A DNA stretch of 64,000 bases, from positions 1 to 64,000 of the forward strand of contig CAJGCP010000005.1 in assembly GCA_904501885.1 (NCBI GenBank), given 5' to 3'. Source of the DNA: an uncultured Acetatifactor sp. GTDB lineage: Bacteria; Bacillota; Clostridia; Lachnospirales; Lachnospiraceae. A program made the translations under genes and the position numbers. Below the pieces are notes generated by a model. The model worked only from the letters and a program-made list of their open reading frames with translations, was not told where the DNA came from and made no database searches. Positions 43,034-51,446 of this stretch are shown piece after piece (position 1 is the stretch's first letter; each line of letters starts with the position of its first letter).

Positions 43034-43268
43034 TAAATATAATTGCTATTATTCGACAAATAGAATAAAATTATCTTATCTAAAACTCGAGGTGCCAACC
43101 GCATATAACAGTACAAAAAAGAAGACGGGTAAAACTTTGATAGAGGGCTATACAAATAGAAACAACCAGACAAACAAAGGATGTTTGAATAAGCCCGGCA
43201 ATCATTATAATCAGATGGCATATCTGTTACATTGCAACGAATGTGGATTTGAAACCAAAAACTTATGA
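43014..43268 (+). pseudogene. Truncated zinc-ribbon-type small protein
   Basis: The frame 43014-43268 overlaps the preceding gene by 20 bases. The part from about 43130 on (IEGYTNRNNQTNKGCLNKPGNHYN, then LHCNECGFE) resembles a family of short proteins that end in a four-Cys zinc ribbon; here the frame stops at TGA after GFETKNL, before the second Cys pair. The first 35 residues have no such similarity. It is most simply a 3'-truncated remnant. The resemblance is from memory of the motif and is uncertain. Confidence 0.45.
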
Positions 43269-43282
43269 AAAGGAGCGAAATA

Positions 43283-44443
43283 ATGGATAATGATCAACTT
43301 GCATTAAAAGAAAGCATGGCAGTAAATCTTTCGCAATTAAAACTATATCCGGCACCATTAACGGAAGAAGAGAAAAAACTTGTAGAATATACCAAGTTGC
43401 CATTATCTAGAGTAACAGCAATGGGAACAGCATTTGAACCAATTGTATCGGCAGTGCAGAATGCTATGGGGAATGGAGCAACAGGAATTTACAAAGTTAC
43501 TATTCCAAGTGGAACACACTTGGCACAGCTGAAAAATGGAACAGGAAATATTGGTACAGTGCTTAGTAATAGCAGTAATCAAATTGCAGGACAAGCAATG
43601 TTGAATCCGTTGATGTGTGACCCAACGATGATGTTTATGGCGGCTACACTTGCTAATATAGATAAGAAACTTGATAGTATTTTGGAAGTACAACAGGAGA
43701 TGTTTGATTATATCAAACAGAAAGACAAAGCAGAGATTAGAGGTGATCTTACTTTCCTGTCGGATATCCTTGAGAATTACAAGTACAATTGGAATAATGA
43801 TAAGTATAAAGCGAGCAATCACATAAAAGTATTAGATATAAAGCAGGCTGCTGAACATAAGATAAACCTTTATAGAATACTCATCCGAGATAAGGCAGCG
43901 AAACGAAATCTATTACATAGTGATCAGGATGTGAAAAAGCAGCTATCAGCAATTACAGATGATTTTAAGGAATATCAACTTTCGCTTTACTTGTATTCAT
44001 ATGCTGCATTTTTGGAAGTGATGTTGTTGGAGAACTATGAGGCTGCGTACTTAGAGGGAATCAGTAAAAGAATTGAAGAGTATTCTTTGAAATATCGTGA
44101 ACTGTATACGGAAGTTTATGAATTGATTGAGGGGTATTCGCGATCATCAATTCAAACACACTTGTTAAAGGGCGTATCTAAAGTTAGTAAAGTTGCCGGA
44201 GAAATGATAGAGAAAGTTCCAGTAATTAGTAAGGGACAACTAGATGAAACCTTGATTGAGGCAAGTGGAAGATTAGAAGATATCAAATCAAGACGAACAG
44301 AAAAAACCATGGAAGAATTTGTTGATAGACAGTATAGTTATGTACGTCCGTTTATTGATAATATAAATATGCTCCGCGTAGTTTATAATTCTGATTTGGC
44401 AATTGCATTTGATAAAGAGAATTTGTATATAGGTCAGGAATAA
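43283..44443 (+). CDS. Uncharacterised helical protein
   Basis: A 386-residue protein starting at ATG 43283 after AAGGAG (43270-43275). Residues 60-130 contain Gly/Ala/Ser-rich stretches (GTGNIGTVLSNSSNQIAGQAM, MMFMAATLANI) that could insert in a membrane; the remainder is strongly alpha-helical and charged. No enzymatic motif was found. Together with the membrane protein upstream and the DUF4268 protein downstream it forms an unassigned block. Confidence 0.6.
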   Translation: MDNDQLALKESMAVNLSQLKLYPAPLTEEEKKLVEYTKLPLSRVTAMGTAFEPIVSAVQNAMGNGATGIYKVTIPSGTHLAQLKNGTGNIGTVLSNSSNQIAGQAMLNPLMCDPTMMFMAATLANIDKKLDSILEVQQEMFDYIKQKDKAEIRGDLTFLSDILENYKYNWNNDKYKASNHIKVLDIKQAAEHKINLYRILIRDKAAKRNLLHSDQDVKKQLSAITDDFKEYQLSLYLYSYAAFLEVMLLENYEAAYLEGISKRIEEYSLKYRELYTEVYELIEGYSRSSIQTHLLKGVSKVSKVAGEMIEKVPVISKGQLDETLIEASGRLEDIKSRRTEKTMEEFVDRQYSYVRPFIDNINMLRVVYNSDLAIAFDKENLYIGQE

Positions 44444-44487
44444 TTCTTGTAATGTAGTTTGCTTACAGTAATGAGGAGGAATGTGCA

Positions 44488-45414
44488 ATGATCAATCTCG
44501 GAAAACTAAAAGAGATAAAAGACTTACGAAAGGTATGGCCACATGAAGCATTAGATTTTACACCTTGGCTTGCAGAAGAGGATAATCTTGCTTTGCTTGC
44601 AGATGCGGTAGGGCTTGAAATTACCCTCGACGAAACTGAGTCATCGGTTGGTGATTTCAATGTAGATATCTTTGCTACAGAAACCGGAACGGACAGAAAA
44701 ATTATCATCGAAAATCAGTTGGAAGACACGAATCATGATCACTTGGGTAAGTTGATTACATATGCTTCTGGAAAATCAGCTGAAATTGTCATTTGGGTAG
44801 TAAAAAGGGCACGTGAAGAACACCGTGCAGCTGTTGAGTGGCTTAATAACCATACTGATGAAAATGTGGCTTTTTTCCTGGTGGAGATTAAACTATATCA
44901 GATAGGTAATTCGGAAATGGCAGTAAAATTTGAGGTGGTAGAAAAACCAAATGACTGGACAAAAGAGATTAAGAAAAACACAAGCAATTCTCCAATATTA
45001 CAAGCAAGATATGACTATTGGTTAGCATTTAATGATTATGCGTTCAATAATTCAACATTTTCAAAGGCATTTAATAAGCGAAAAGCAAGCACAGATCACT
45101 GGATGACATTTGGTGTAGGCTCTTCGGCTTGTTGCATTAGTATATCGCAGATAAGAAAGTATAGCCATGTTATTGTAGAGTGGTATATTTCTGATGATAA
45201 AGAGTTGTACCATAAGTTCTATTCGAACAAGGATGCAATTGAAAGTGAAATGGGTGTACAACTTGAATGGAACGAGTTGCCGGAGAAAAAGGCAAGCCGC
45301 ATTCTAGTATACAAAGATGTCGATTTTGATAACAAGGATAGTTGGGAAGAGCAGTTTGAATGGATGATGTTGATGGCTTTAAAAATGAAAAAAACATTTA
45401 AGAAGTATTTGTGA
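44488..45414 (+). CDS. DUF4268-type PD-(D/E)XK nuclease-like protein
   Basis: A 308-residue protein. The N-terminal 130 residues show the PD-(D/E)XK pattern: SSVGDFNVDIFATETGTDRKIIIENQLEDTNHDHLGKLITYA, with the metal-binding Asp and the E-x-Q variant of the E-x-K motif, followed by IVIWVVKRAREEHRAAVEWLN. This is the DUF4268-associated arrangement common in defence islands. The C-terminal 130 residues (RYDYWLAFNDYAF, SRILVYKDVDFDNKDSW) form the DUF4268 region. RBS GAGGAGGA is close to the ATG. Confidence 0.75.
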   Translation: MINLGKLKEIKDLRKVWPHEALDFTPWLAEEDNLALLADAVGLEITLDETESSVGDFNVDIFATETGTDRKIIIENQLEDTNHDHLGKLITYASGKSAEIVIWVVKRAREEHRAAVEWLNNHTDENVAFFLVEIKLYQIGNSEMAVKFEVVEKPNDWTKEIKKNTSNSPILQARYDYWLAFNDYAFNNSTFSKAFNKRKASTDHWMTFGVGSSACCISISQIRKYSHVIVEWYISDDKELYHKFYSNKDAIESEMGVQLEWNELPEKKASRILVYKDVDFDNKDSWEEQFEWMMLMALKMKKTFKKYL

Positions 45415-45505
45415 TTTTTAATCGAGAATCTATATAAAGGCTAAAGTAGACAGAGTAGAAACTAATTATTGATAGAGACAACTTTGCTGGCTTGTCGTGA
45501 CCATC

Positions 45506-45548
45506 GGACGTTAATTACTGGACTCAATTTAGTGATTGGCGTCCTTTC
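45506..45548 (+). terminator. Terminator-like hairpin before the R-M locus
   Basis: GGACGTTAATTACT (45506-45519) pairs with AGTGATTGGCGTCC (45531-45544) with wobble pairs, followed by TTTCT. Confidence 0.6.
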
Positions 45549-45611
45549 TATCATATTCTTTTTTGAACACACGGAATGTAGAAATGGCGAGGCATAAGCT
45601 AAAAAAATATT

Positions 45612-45640
45612 TTGACTTTATAAAAAAATACGTTTATACT
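45612..45640 (+). promoter_or_regulatory. Promoter of the restriction-modification locus
   Basis: TTGACT (45612-45617), 17-base spacer, TATACT (45635-45640). The expected start site (about 45647) coincides with the ribosome binding site of the first gene, implying an almost leaderless mRNA. Confidence 0.65.
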
Positions 45641-45660
45641 ATGCGAAGGAGGATATGATG

Positions 45661-45873
45661 ATGGTGACAATTTCAGAGCAAATCAAAGTGTTATGTATTA
45701 GAAGCAATATTAGTGTTGCTGAGTTGGCAAGAAGACTAGGGAAATCACCACAGAGTTTCAACTCAAAATTAAAGAGAGAAAGCTTTACGATGAAGGACTT
45801 GGAGGAGATTGCCATAGCAACTGGAACAGAATTTAAAAGAAATTATGTTTTGCCGAATGGAGAGAAAATTTAA
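45661..45873 (+). CDS. Small XRE helix-turn-helix protein, possible R-M controller
   Basis: A 70-residue protein, nearly all HTH: EQIKVLCIRSNISVAELARRLGKSPQSFNSKLKRESFTMKDLEEIAIATGTEFKRNYVLPNG. Size and position, directly before a methyltransferase, fit a controller (C) protein that times endonuclease expression. Of three ATG codons in a row, 45661 is 8 bases from GGAGG (45648-45652). The stop overlaps the methyltransferase start (TAATG). Confidence 0.78.
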   Translation: MVTISEQIKVLCIRSNISVAELARRLGKSPQSFNSKLKRESFTMKDLEEIAIATGTEFKRNYVLPNGEKI

Positions 45874-46937
45874 TGAGTGACGTTAAAGAATTTAGATTAG
45901 GAGAATTATTTTGTGGACCAGGAGGTTTGGCATTAGGAGCAATTACTGCGAGAATAAATAATCCTGAATATAAAATCGTACATAAATGGGCAAATGATTA
46001 TGATGATAGCACTTGTGAGACATATCGGAGAAACATTTGTCCGGAAGATGAACAAAGCGTAATTTGCGGTGATGTAAGACAGTTAGATATTGATTCATTG
46101 GGTGAAATAGACGCATTTGCGTTTGGATTTCCTTGCAATGATTTTTCTGTGGTTGGAGAGCAAAAAGGGTTCGATGGAATTTTTGGACCATTATATTCAT
46201 ATGGAGTAAAAGTTTTAAGGAAGTACCGGCCTCTATGGTTTTTGGCTGAAAATGTTGGTGGACTTAAAAGCGCAAATGATGGCAAAGCTTTCGAAAAAAT
46301 TAAAGGCGATTTAATTGAGGCTGGGTACAGAATTTATCCAAACCTGTACAAATTTGAAGAATATGGTGTGCCACAAGCGAGACACAGAATGATTATAGTA
46401 GGAATCAGAAATGATTTACCATACGAATTCAAGATACCTAGTACAAAACCATATAAGGATTGTGATGTTACTTGCAAAACGGCGATTGAAGTCCCGCCAA
46501 TTCCTTCATATGCAGCAAACAATGAAGAAACAAAGCAATCGGCGGTTGTTGTAGAAAGATTAAGGCATATTAAACCGGGGCAGAATGCCTTTACGGCAAA
46601 TCTTCCAAAGGAATTGCAACTCAATGTAAAAGGGGCAAAAATCAGCCAGATATACAAGAGGCTTGATCCAACAAAACCGGCATATACAGTTACAGGCTCT
46701 GGTGGTGGGGGAACACATATTTATCACTATGAAGAACCAAGAGCATTAACTAATAGAGAAAGAGCAAGATTGCAAACATTTCCAGATGATTATGTTTTTG
46801 AAGGTTCGAAAGAATCGGTAAGAAAACAAATTGGTATGGCAGTACCATCTAAGGGAGCAAGAATTATTTTTGAAGCGATTTTAAAAACATTCGCAGGCGA
46901 GGAATACGAATATATTGAAGCGAAGAGTGAAGAGTAG
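45873..46937 (+). CDS. DNA (cytosine-5-)-methyltransferase
   Basis: A 354-residue C5-methyltransferase. Motif I is LGELFCGPGGLALG, motif IV FGFPCNDFS with the catalytic Cys (near residue 89), motif VI AENVGG, motif VIII QARHRMIIVG, a target-recognition region follows, then RLQTFPDDYVF and motif X IGMAVPSKGARIIFE. It protects host sites from the endonuclease encoded 8 bases downstream. Start overlaps the XRE gene by one base. Confidence 0.95.
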   Translation: MSDVKEFRLGELFCGPGGLALGAITARINNPEYKIVHKWANDYDDSTCETYRRNICPEDEQSVICGDVRQLDIDSLGEIDAFAFGFPCNDFSVVGEQKGFDGIFGPLYSYGVKVLRKYRPLWFLAENVGGLKSANDGKAFEKIKGDLIEAGYRIYPNLYKFEEYGVPQARHRMIIVGIRNDLPYEFKIPSTKPYKDCDVTCKTAIEVPPIPSYAANNEETKQSAVVVERLRHIKPGQNAFTANLPKELQLNVKGAKISQIYKRLDPTKPAYTVTGSGGGGTHIYHYEEPRALTNRERARLQTFPDDYVFEGSKESVRKQIGMAVPSKGARIIFEAILKTFAGEEYEYIEAKSEE

Positions 46938-46945
46938 GTGTACAT

Positions 46946-48523
46946 ATGATAAATTATTGGTGGGTTACACGCCCGAAGAGAAAATTAAATTCGATTCCAG
47001 AAATATTAGCAGTTTTATCTACAGTTACATTAGATGCACAATGGCAAGGCAGTATGAATTTGCATCGAATGTTTGAAGATGGGCTAGAAGAGTCGGGTTT
47101 GAAACGAATCGGTGAAAGAAGAGATGCGAGAGGAAGTGGAGGTCGTACATATTATGCGTGGTTGGCTTCCCTAGGTCTTGTTTTTACTCAGGAGAGTACA
47201 AGTAAATGCTACTTGACTTTAGCTGGCGAAGCTATTATGCAAGGGAAATCCCCAGTGGAAGTATTAAAGAATCAGGTGCTGAAATATCAATTTCCATCAC
47301 CGTTTTCTTTATCACCAGCAAGCTCTAAAGTTAGAGTGAATTCCAGATTTAAAATAAGACCTTTTCGTTTCTTGCTGAGATTATTAAACGATACAAGGTT
47401 AGGCTATTTGACCTGCGAAGAAATCGCAAAAATTGTCATGGTAGAAGCAGAGAACGAGAGTGATAAATGCTTTGACTACATACTAAATAGAATTTTGGAG
47501 TATAGAGACAAGGGAGATGCAATGTTAGAAGCCGATTTCTTTGAAAAATATGCTCCAAGCTCTGGAAAAGTAAATCCAGAGCATCCATATAGTCACTTAT
47601 TAGATACTGCGAATACTATGGCGAATTGGCTTGACTATACGCAGCTGGTTTATAGAGAAGAGGGCGGTATTATTCGTTTGCTTGATGATAAGCGTGATGA
47701 AGTCGGGTTTATTATCAATACAAAACTACCGTTTATTGATAGACCGGAAGAACAAGAGTATTTTCAACGAAAATATGGTTTAGACCCATGGCATCAGAAA
47801 GATACGAGAAATTTGGCTAATACAAGGACTATTACTGCTCGGATGATAGACACACAAAAAATCAGACAAGCATTTATTGCATTATCTTTAAGGAAACCGG
47901 TTCGCTCTATTTCTACGCAAGTGGTGGATTATATTGTTGATGTAACAGGTGTTGATGGGAAACTGGTAGAAAACACATTAATAGAATGTTATCCAAATGG
48001 TGCGATTAGTGGGTTTATGACAGAGTATTTTGAAATGGCATTTAAAGGAACGGAAGAAGCAGTTGCATTTGAGGTTGCAACGACAGAACTGTTCAAGGAT
48101 GTATTTGGATTCACTGCAATTCATTTAGGACAGACAGGGAGTAAATCTGCACCGGATGTTTTGCTGTTATCTGATTCAAAAGGATATCAGGCAATTATAG
48201 ATAACAAGGCTTATAGTAGATATTCGATAACCGGAGATCACAGAAATAGGATGATTCATAATTATATAGGGAATGTGTCAAACTTTAGTAAGTTCACACA
48301 GCCTATAGGATTCTTTTCATACATTGCAGGTGGGTTTGCAAATCAAATAGACAAACAGATTCAAGGTATTGTGAGTGAGACAGGTGTTCACGGTTCTGCT
48401 ATGACGGTATCGAACATGATTAAGTTGGTAGAGAGACAAAATACACAGCCACTCTCACACCAATCCATCAGAGAGATTTTTTCTGTGGACAGACAAATAG
48501 TTTTATCTGATATTTTATGGTAG
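46946..48523 (+). CDS. AlwI-like type II restriction endonuclease
   Basis: A 525-residue protein with the AlwI-family N-terminus (YWWVTRPKRKLNSIP, GRTYYAWLASLGLVF and SRFKIRPFRFLLRLLND) and a C-terminal PD-(D/E)XK nuclease core: SAPDVLLLSDSKGYQAIIDNKAY, with Asp near residue 404 and DxK near 419-421. AlwI-type enzymes cut outside an asymmetric site. It follows the methyltransferase by 8 bases. The exact target cannot be read from the sequence. Confidence 0.78.
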   Translation: MINYWWVTRPKRKLNSIPEILAVLSTVTLDAQWQGSMNLHRMFEDGLEESGLKRIGERRDARGSGGRTYYAWLASLGLVFTQESTSKCYLTLAGEAIMQGKSPVEVLKNQVLKYQFPSPFSLSPASSKVRVNSRFKIRPFRFLLRLLNDTRLGYLTCEEIAKIVMVEAENESDKCFDYILNRILEYRDKGDAMLEADFFEKYAPSSGKVNPEHPYSHLLDTANTMANWLDYTQLVYREEGGIIRLLDDKRDEVGFIINTKLPFIDRPEEQEYFQRKYGLDPWHQKDTRNLANTRTITARMIDTQKIRQAFIALSLRKPVRSISTQVVDYIVDVTGVDGKLVENTLIECYPNGAISGFMTEYFEMAFKGTEEAVAFEVATTELFKDVFGFTAIHLGQTGSKSAPDVLLLSDSKGYQAIIDNKAYSRYSITGDHRNRMIHNYIGNVSNFSKFTQPIGFFSYIAGGFANQIDKQIQGIVSETGVHGSAMTVSNMIKLVERQNTQPLSHQSIREIFSVDRQIVLSDILW

Positions 48524-48549
48524 AATTTAGGAAGATTAAGGATGATATT

Positions 48550-50541
48550 ATGAACAAATATTCATTTTCGACTCAAACTGGAAAAGCATATTATTGTAAT
48601 TCGATTCCGGGTTTTATACAAGACACATCTGATTCAATAATTGGACATCTTGTGAAGAGGGCATTTGATAATAATGACAAGCAAATAGATGCTTGGAATA
48701 ATCAGATTTGCGAATTGCAGAAAAAGTTGGAAGAATGCGCCATGGAGGGCGATATTATTTTTGAATATGATATTGTTCGTCTGGGAAAAAGAATTGATGT
48801 TATCTTGCTAATTAAGCATATGGTGTTTTCACTTGAATTTAAAAATGGGAAAAATGTTTATACCGCGCAGGATGCACAACAGGCTGAAGATTATGCAATT
48901 GACATCAAAAATTTTCATAAGGAATCTGAGGATTTATATGTATGTCCTATTTTGATAGCAACAGATGCACCAAAATATAAAAAAGAACAATCTATCGACA
49001 GTTATCCTGATAAGCAGATATTTCTGCAACGTGAAAATATGGATACACTTGCGGATAAGTTGCGTCAAATAATTGATAAATATGGCGAAGATGAAGAGAT
49101 TGATTTTAATAAATGGTTTAATTCTCCGTATCATCCAACGCCAACAATTATTGCGGCGGCAGTTGAAGCGTATACATCACATGACATCAGTGAAATTGCA
49201 AACTCCGAAGCAGGACAGGATGATATTGATAAGTGTGAGCAAAAGATAGAAGAAATAGTAGAATATGCACGCAAAAATCGGAGAAAATGTGTATGTTTTG
49301 TGACGGGTGTTCCAGGAGCTGGGAAGACGCTTGTGGGACTTGATGTTGTAGCTAAGAATCTTAAGAAAGAAATAGATAATCTTAGCGTTTATCTATCTGG
49401 AAATGGTCCCTTAGTGGAAGTTTTGCGTGAAGCACTGAAAAAGAGTGTTAAAGATAAAAATCAAAACAAGAAAGAAACAGAGGCGGCTATTAATGCTTTG
49501 ATACAAAGTAGTTTTGCTTTCAAACGTGATAATGCGCAACTTAATACACCAACACCGGAACATATTATGATTTTTGATGAGGCTCAGAGAGTGTGGGATG
49601 TGCAGAAGATGACGAGCAAACATGAGAAAGATCCTGATATGTCGGTAAGTGAACCACACCTCTTGTTTAGAATTATGGATCGCCACGAGGACTGGGCAGT
49701 TATAATTTGTCTAGTAGGCCTGGGGCAAGATATATATGATGGAGAAGTCGGAATAAATGAATGGTTTAGAACAGGAATAGAAGATTTTAGGCAATGGGAG
49801 ATGTATTTTTCTCCCGCAATTTTCACACAGGTTGAAGATAAAGACATCGATGTAGATATGATTAAATCTTGTGAAAGATGTCATGAGGTGATGGAGTTAC
49901 ATTTGAAAACATCTGTACGTTCATTTAGAGCAGACAAGCAGTGCCAGTTCGTTGATAGTTTGTTAGATAATGATCCCCAAAAAGCGAAAGAAGTATATTC
50001 ATTAATTTCAGAGAAGTATCCAGTATATATAACAAGAGATATAAATAAAGCGAAAAAATGGGCAAGAAGTCAAGTGAGAGGATCACAACGATGCGGTGTA
50101 TTGGCGTGTAGTAGTGCGCAAAGGCTTAAACCAGAAGGCGTTTATGTGCCAACGGATATTGATGTAAAGAACTGGTTCTTGGCGCCGAGTGATGATTTGC
50201 GTTCGTCTAACATGATGGAAGTGGTTGCTAGTGAATTTAAGGTGCAAGGTCTGGAAATTGACTGGGCTGTTGTTTGCTGGGATGCTGATTTGAGAAGAAA
50301 AAATCAGCGTGAATGGGACCACTATAGTTTTAGAGGAACGAGGTGGAATAAGCGTAATAAGTTAGAACAAAAAAGATATTTGGTTAATTCGTACAGGGTT
50401 CTATTAACTAGAGCACGTCAAGGAATGGTTATTTTTGTACCGCACGGAGTAGATGAAGAGGAAGATGTAACCAGGAATCATCAATTCTATGATGAGATAT
50501 ATGATTATCTGGCGTTATGCGGAATAAAGGACCTCGAATGA
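48550..50541 (+). CDS. PD-(D/E)XK-DUF2075 ATPase/helicase-like protein
   Basis: A 663-residue protein. The first 130 residues have a nuclease-like IDVILLIKHMVFSLEFKNGK (Asp, then E-x-K near residue 96). A P-loop ATPase of the DUF2075/Schlafen-type helicase group follows: Walker A VTGVPGAGKTLVG near 255, Walker B MIFDEAQRVW near 340, and late motifs GLEIDWAVVCWD and YRVLLTRARQGMVIFVP. The ATG at 48550 has AAGGAT upstream; an ATG at 48517 that overlaps the endonuclease gene has no binding site. Its place behind R-M genes suggests an accessory nuclease-helicase role. Confidence 0.8.
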   Translation: MNKYSFSTQTGKAYYCNSIPGFIQDTSDSIIGHLVKRAFDNNDKQIDAWNNQICELQKKLEECAMEGDIIFEYDIVRLGKRIDVILLIKHMVFSLEFKNGKNVYTAQDAQQAEDYAIDIKNFHKESEDLYVCPILIATDAPKYKKEQSIDSYPDKQIFLQRENMDTLADKLRQIIDKYGEDEEIDFNKWFNSPYHPTPTIIAAAVEAYTSHDISEIANSEAGQDDIDKCEQKIEEIVEYARKNRRKCVCFVTGVPGAGKTLVGLDVVAKNLKKEIDNLSVYLSGNGPLVEVLREALKKSVKDKNQNKKETEAAINALIQSSFAFKRDNAQLNTPTPEHIMIFDEAQRVWDVQKMTSKHEKDPDMSVSEPHLLFRIMDRHEDWAVIICLVGLGQDIYDGEVGINEWFRTGIEDFRQWEMYFSPAIFTQVEDKDIDVDMIKSCERCHEVMELHLKTSVRSFRADKQCQFVDSLLDNDPQKAKEVYSLISEKYPVYITRDINKAKKWARSQVRGSQRCGVLACSSAQRLKPEGVYVPTDIDVKNWFLAPSDDLRSSNMMEVVASEFKVQGLEIDWAVVCWDADLRRKNQREWDHYSFRGTRWNKRNKLEQKRYLVNSYRVLLTRARQGMVIFVPHGVDEEEDVTRNHQFYDEIYDYLALCGIKDLE

Positions 50542-50632
50542 GTATTGAGAGATGCAGCTGATATATGAACTATCAAAATCATAGGTTGGCTGCATTTATT
50601 TATGTTATGATATCGGAAAACAGGAGGTGGCA

Positions 50633-50947
50633 ATGTTGACAATTACAGATAAACAGTTTGAAGATGCTTTTACGGCGGCCGGTGGATGGTTTATTTTAAC
50701 ACAGTTTGAGAAAATACATAACTGGACTGGAAATAAGTCTGATTTAGTTGATGAATTGTTCAAAGAGGGATTTGATGCAAAAAGAACTGGGACGAATACA
50801 AGAGTATCAAGTGTTATTAGAATTATTGATAGCAATCGCGGTAAAGAAGCCCTTATCAAGATAAGAGATTCTAAGATGATTAATAAAGCGCATTCTGATG
50901 CAGAAGAAAAGGCGAATGAACTAATCCAAACGTATTATTCTAATTAG
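50633..50947 (+). CDS. Small uncharacterised protein
   Basis: A 104-residue protein starting at ATG 50633 after AGGAGG (50622-50627). The body is charged and helical (FEDAFTAAGGWFILTQFEKIHNW, KSDLVDELFKEGFDAKRTG, TRVSSVIRIID). No motif is recognised. It sits between the DUF2075 ATPase and a NUDIX hydrolase. Confidence 0.65.
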   Translation: MLTITDKQFEDAFTAAGGWFILTQFEKIHNWTGNKSDLVDELFKEGFDAKRTGTNTRVSSVIRIIDSNRGKEALIKIRDSKMINKAHSDAEEKANELIQTYYSN

Positions 50948-50977
50948 TAGTGAATGGTGGAGGAGAGATAAAGCAGT

Positions 50978-51379
50978 ATGAAAACGCTTAAGGTAGTAGC
51001 TGCTATTATAAAGAAGATAAATGAAAAAGGTGAAATGTTTATTTTTGCAACCCAAAGAGGTTCTGGCGATTTTGGAGGCGGATGGGAATTTCCGGGTGGA
51101 AAGATTGAAGAAGGTGAAACGCCACAAGAGGCTCTTGCACGAGAGATAAAGGAAGAGCTTGAAACGGAAATTATTGTAGGAGAATTGATTGATACGATAG
51201 AATATGATTATCAGACATTCCATCTTTCAATGGATTGTTTCTGGGCAGAAATTGTTTCAGGTGATTTGATACTTATGGAACATGTTGCGGCTAAGTGGTT
51301 GAAGAAAGATGAGTTGGATTCGGTGGAGTGGTTGCCAGCGGACATGGCTCTAATTGAAATAATAAGAAGCAAGATATGA
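50978..51379 (+). CDS. NUDIX hydrolase (MutT-like)
   Basis: A 133-residue pyrophosphohydrolase. The full Nudix box is present: GGKIEEGETPQEALAREIKEELETEI (G-x5-E-x7-REL-x-EE, with one Ile for Leu). FPGGKIE and the ATQRG strand fit the MutT/8-oxo-dGTPase branch. In a defence setting it could act on nucleotide signals or on dNTPs made or consumed by the neighbouring reverse transcriptase; the latter is speculation. Confidence 0.9.
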   Translation: MKTLKVVAAIIKKINEKGEMFIFATQRGSGDFGGGWEFPGGKIEEGETPQEALAREIKEELETEIIVGELIDTIEYDYQTFHLSMDCFWAEIVSGDLILMEHVAAKWLKKDELDSVEWLPADMALIEIIRSKI

Positions 51380-51446
51380 ATAATCAATAATTCATAATTC
51401 TAGGATAATTGGAACGTAGAAAAGAAAACAGGTGAAGGAAAATACA

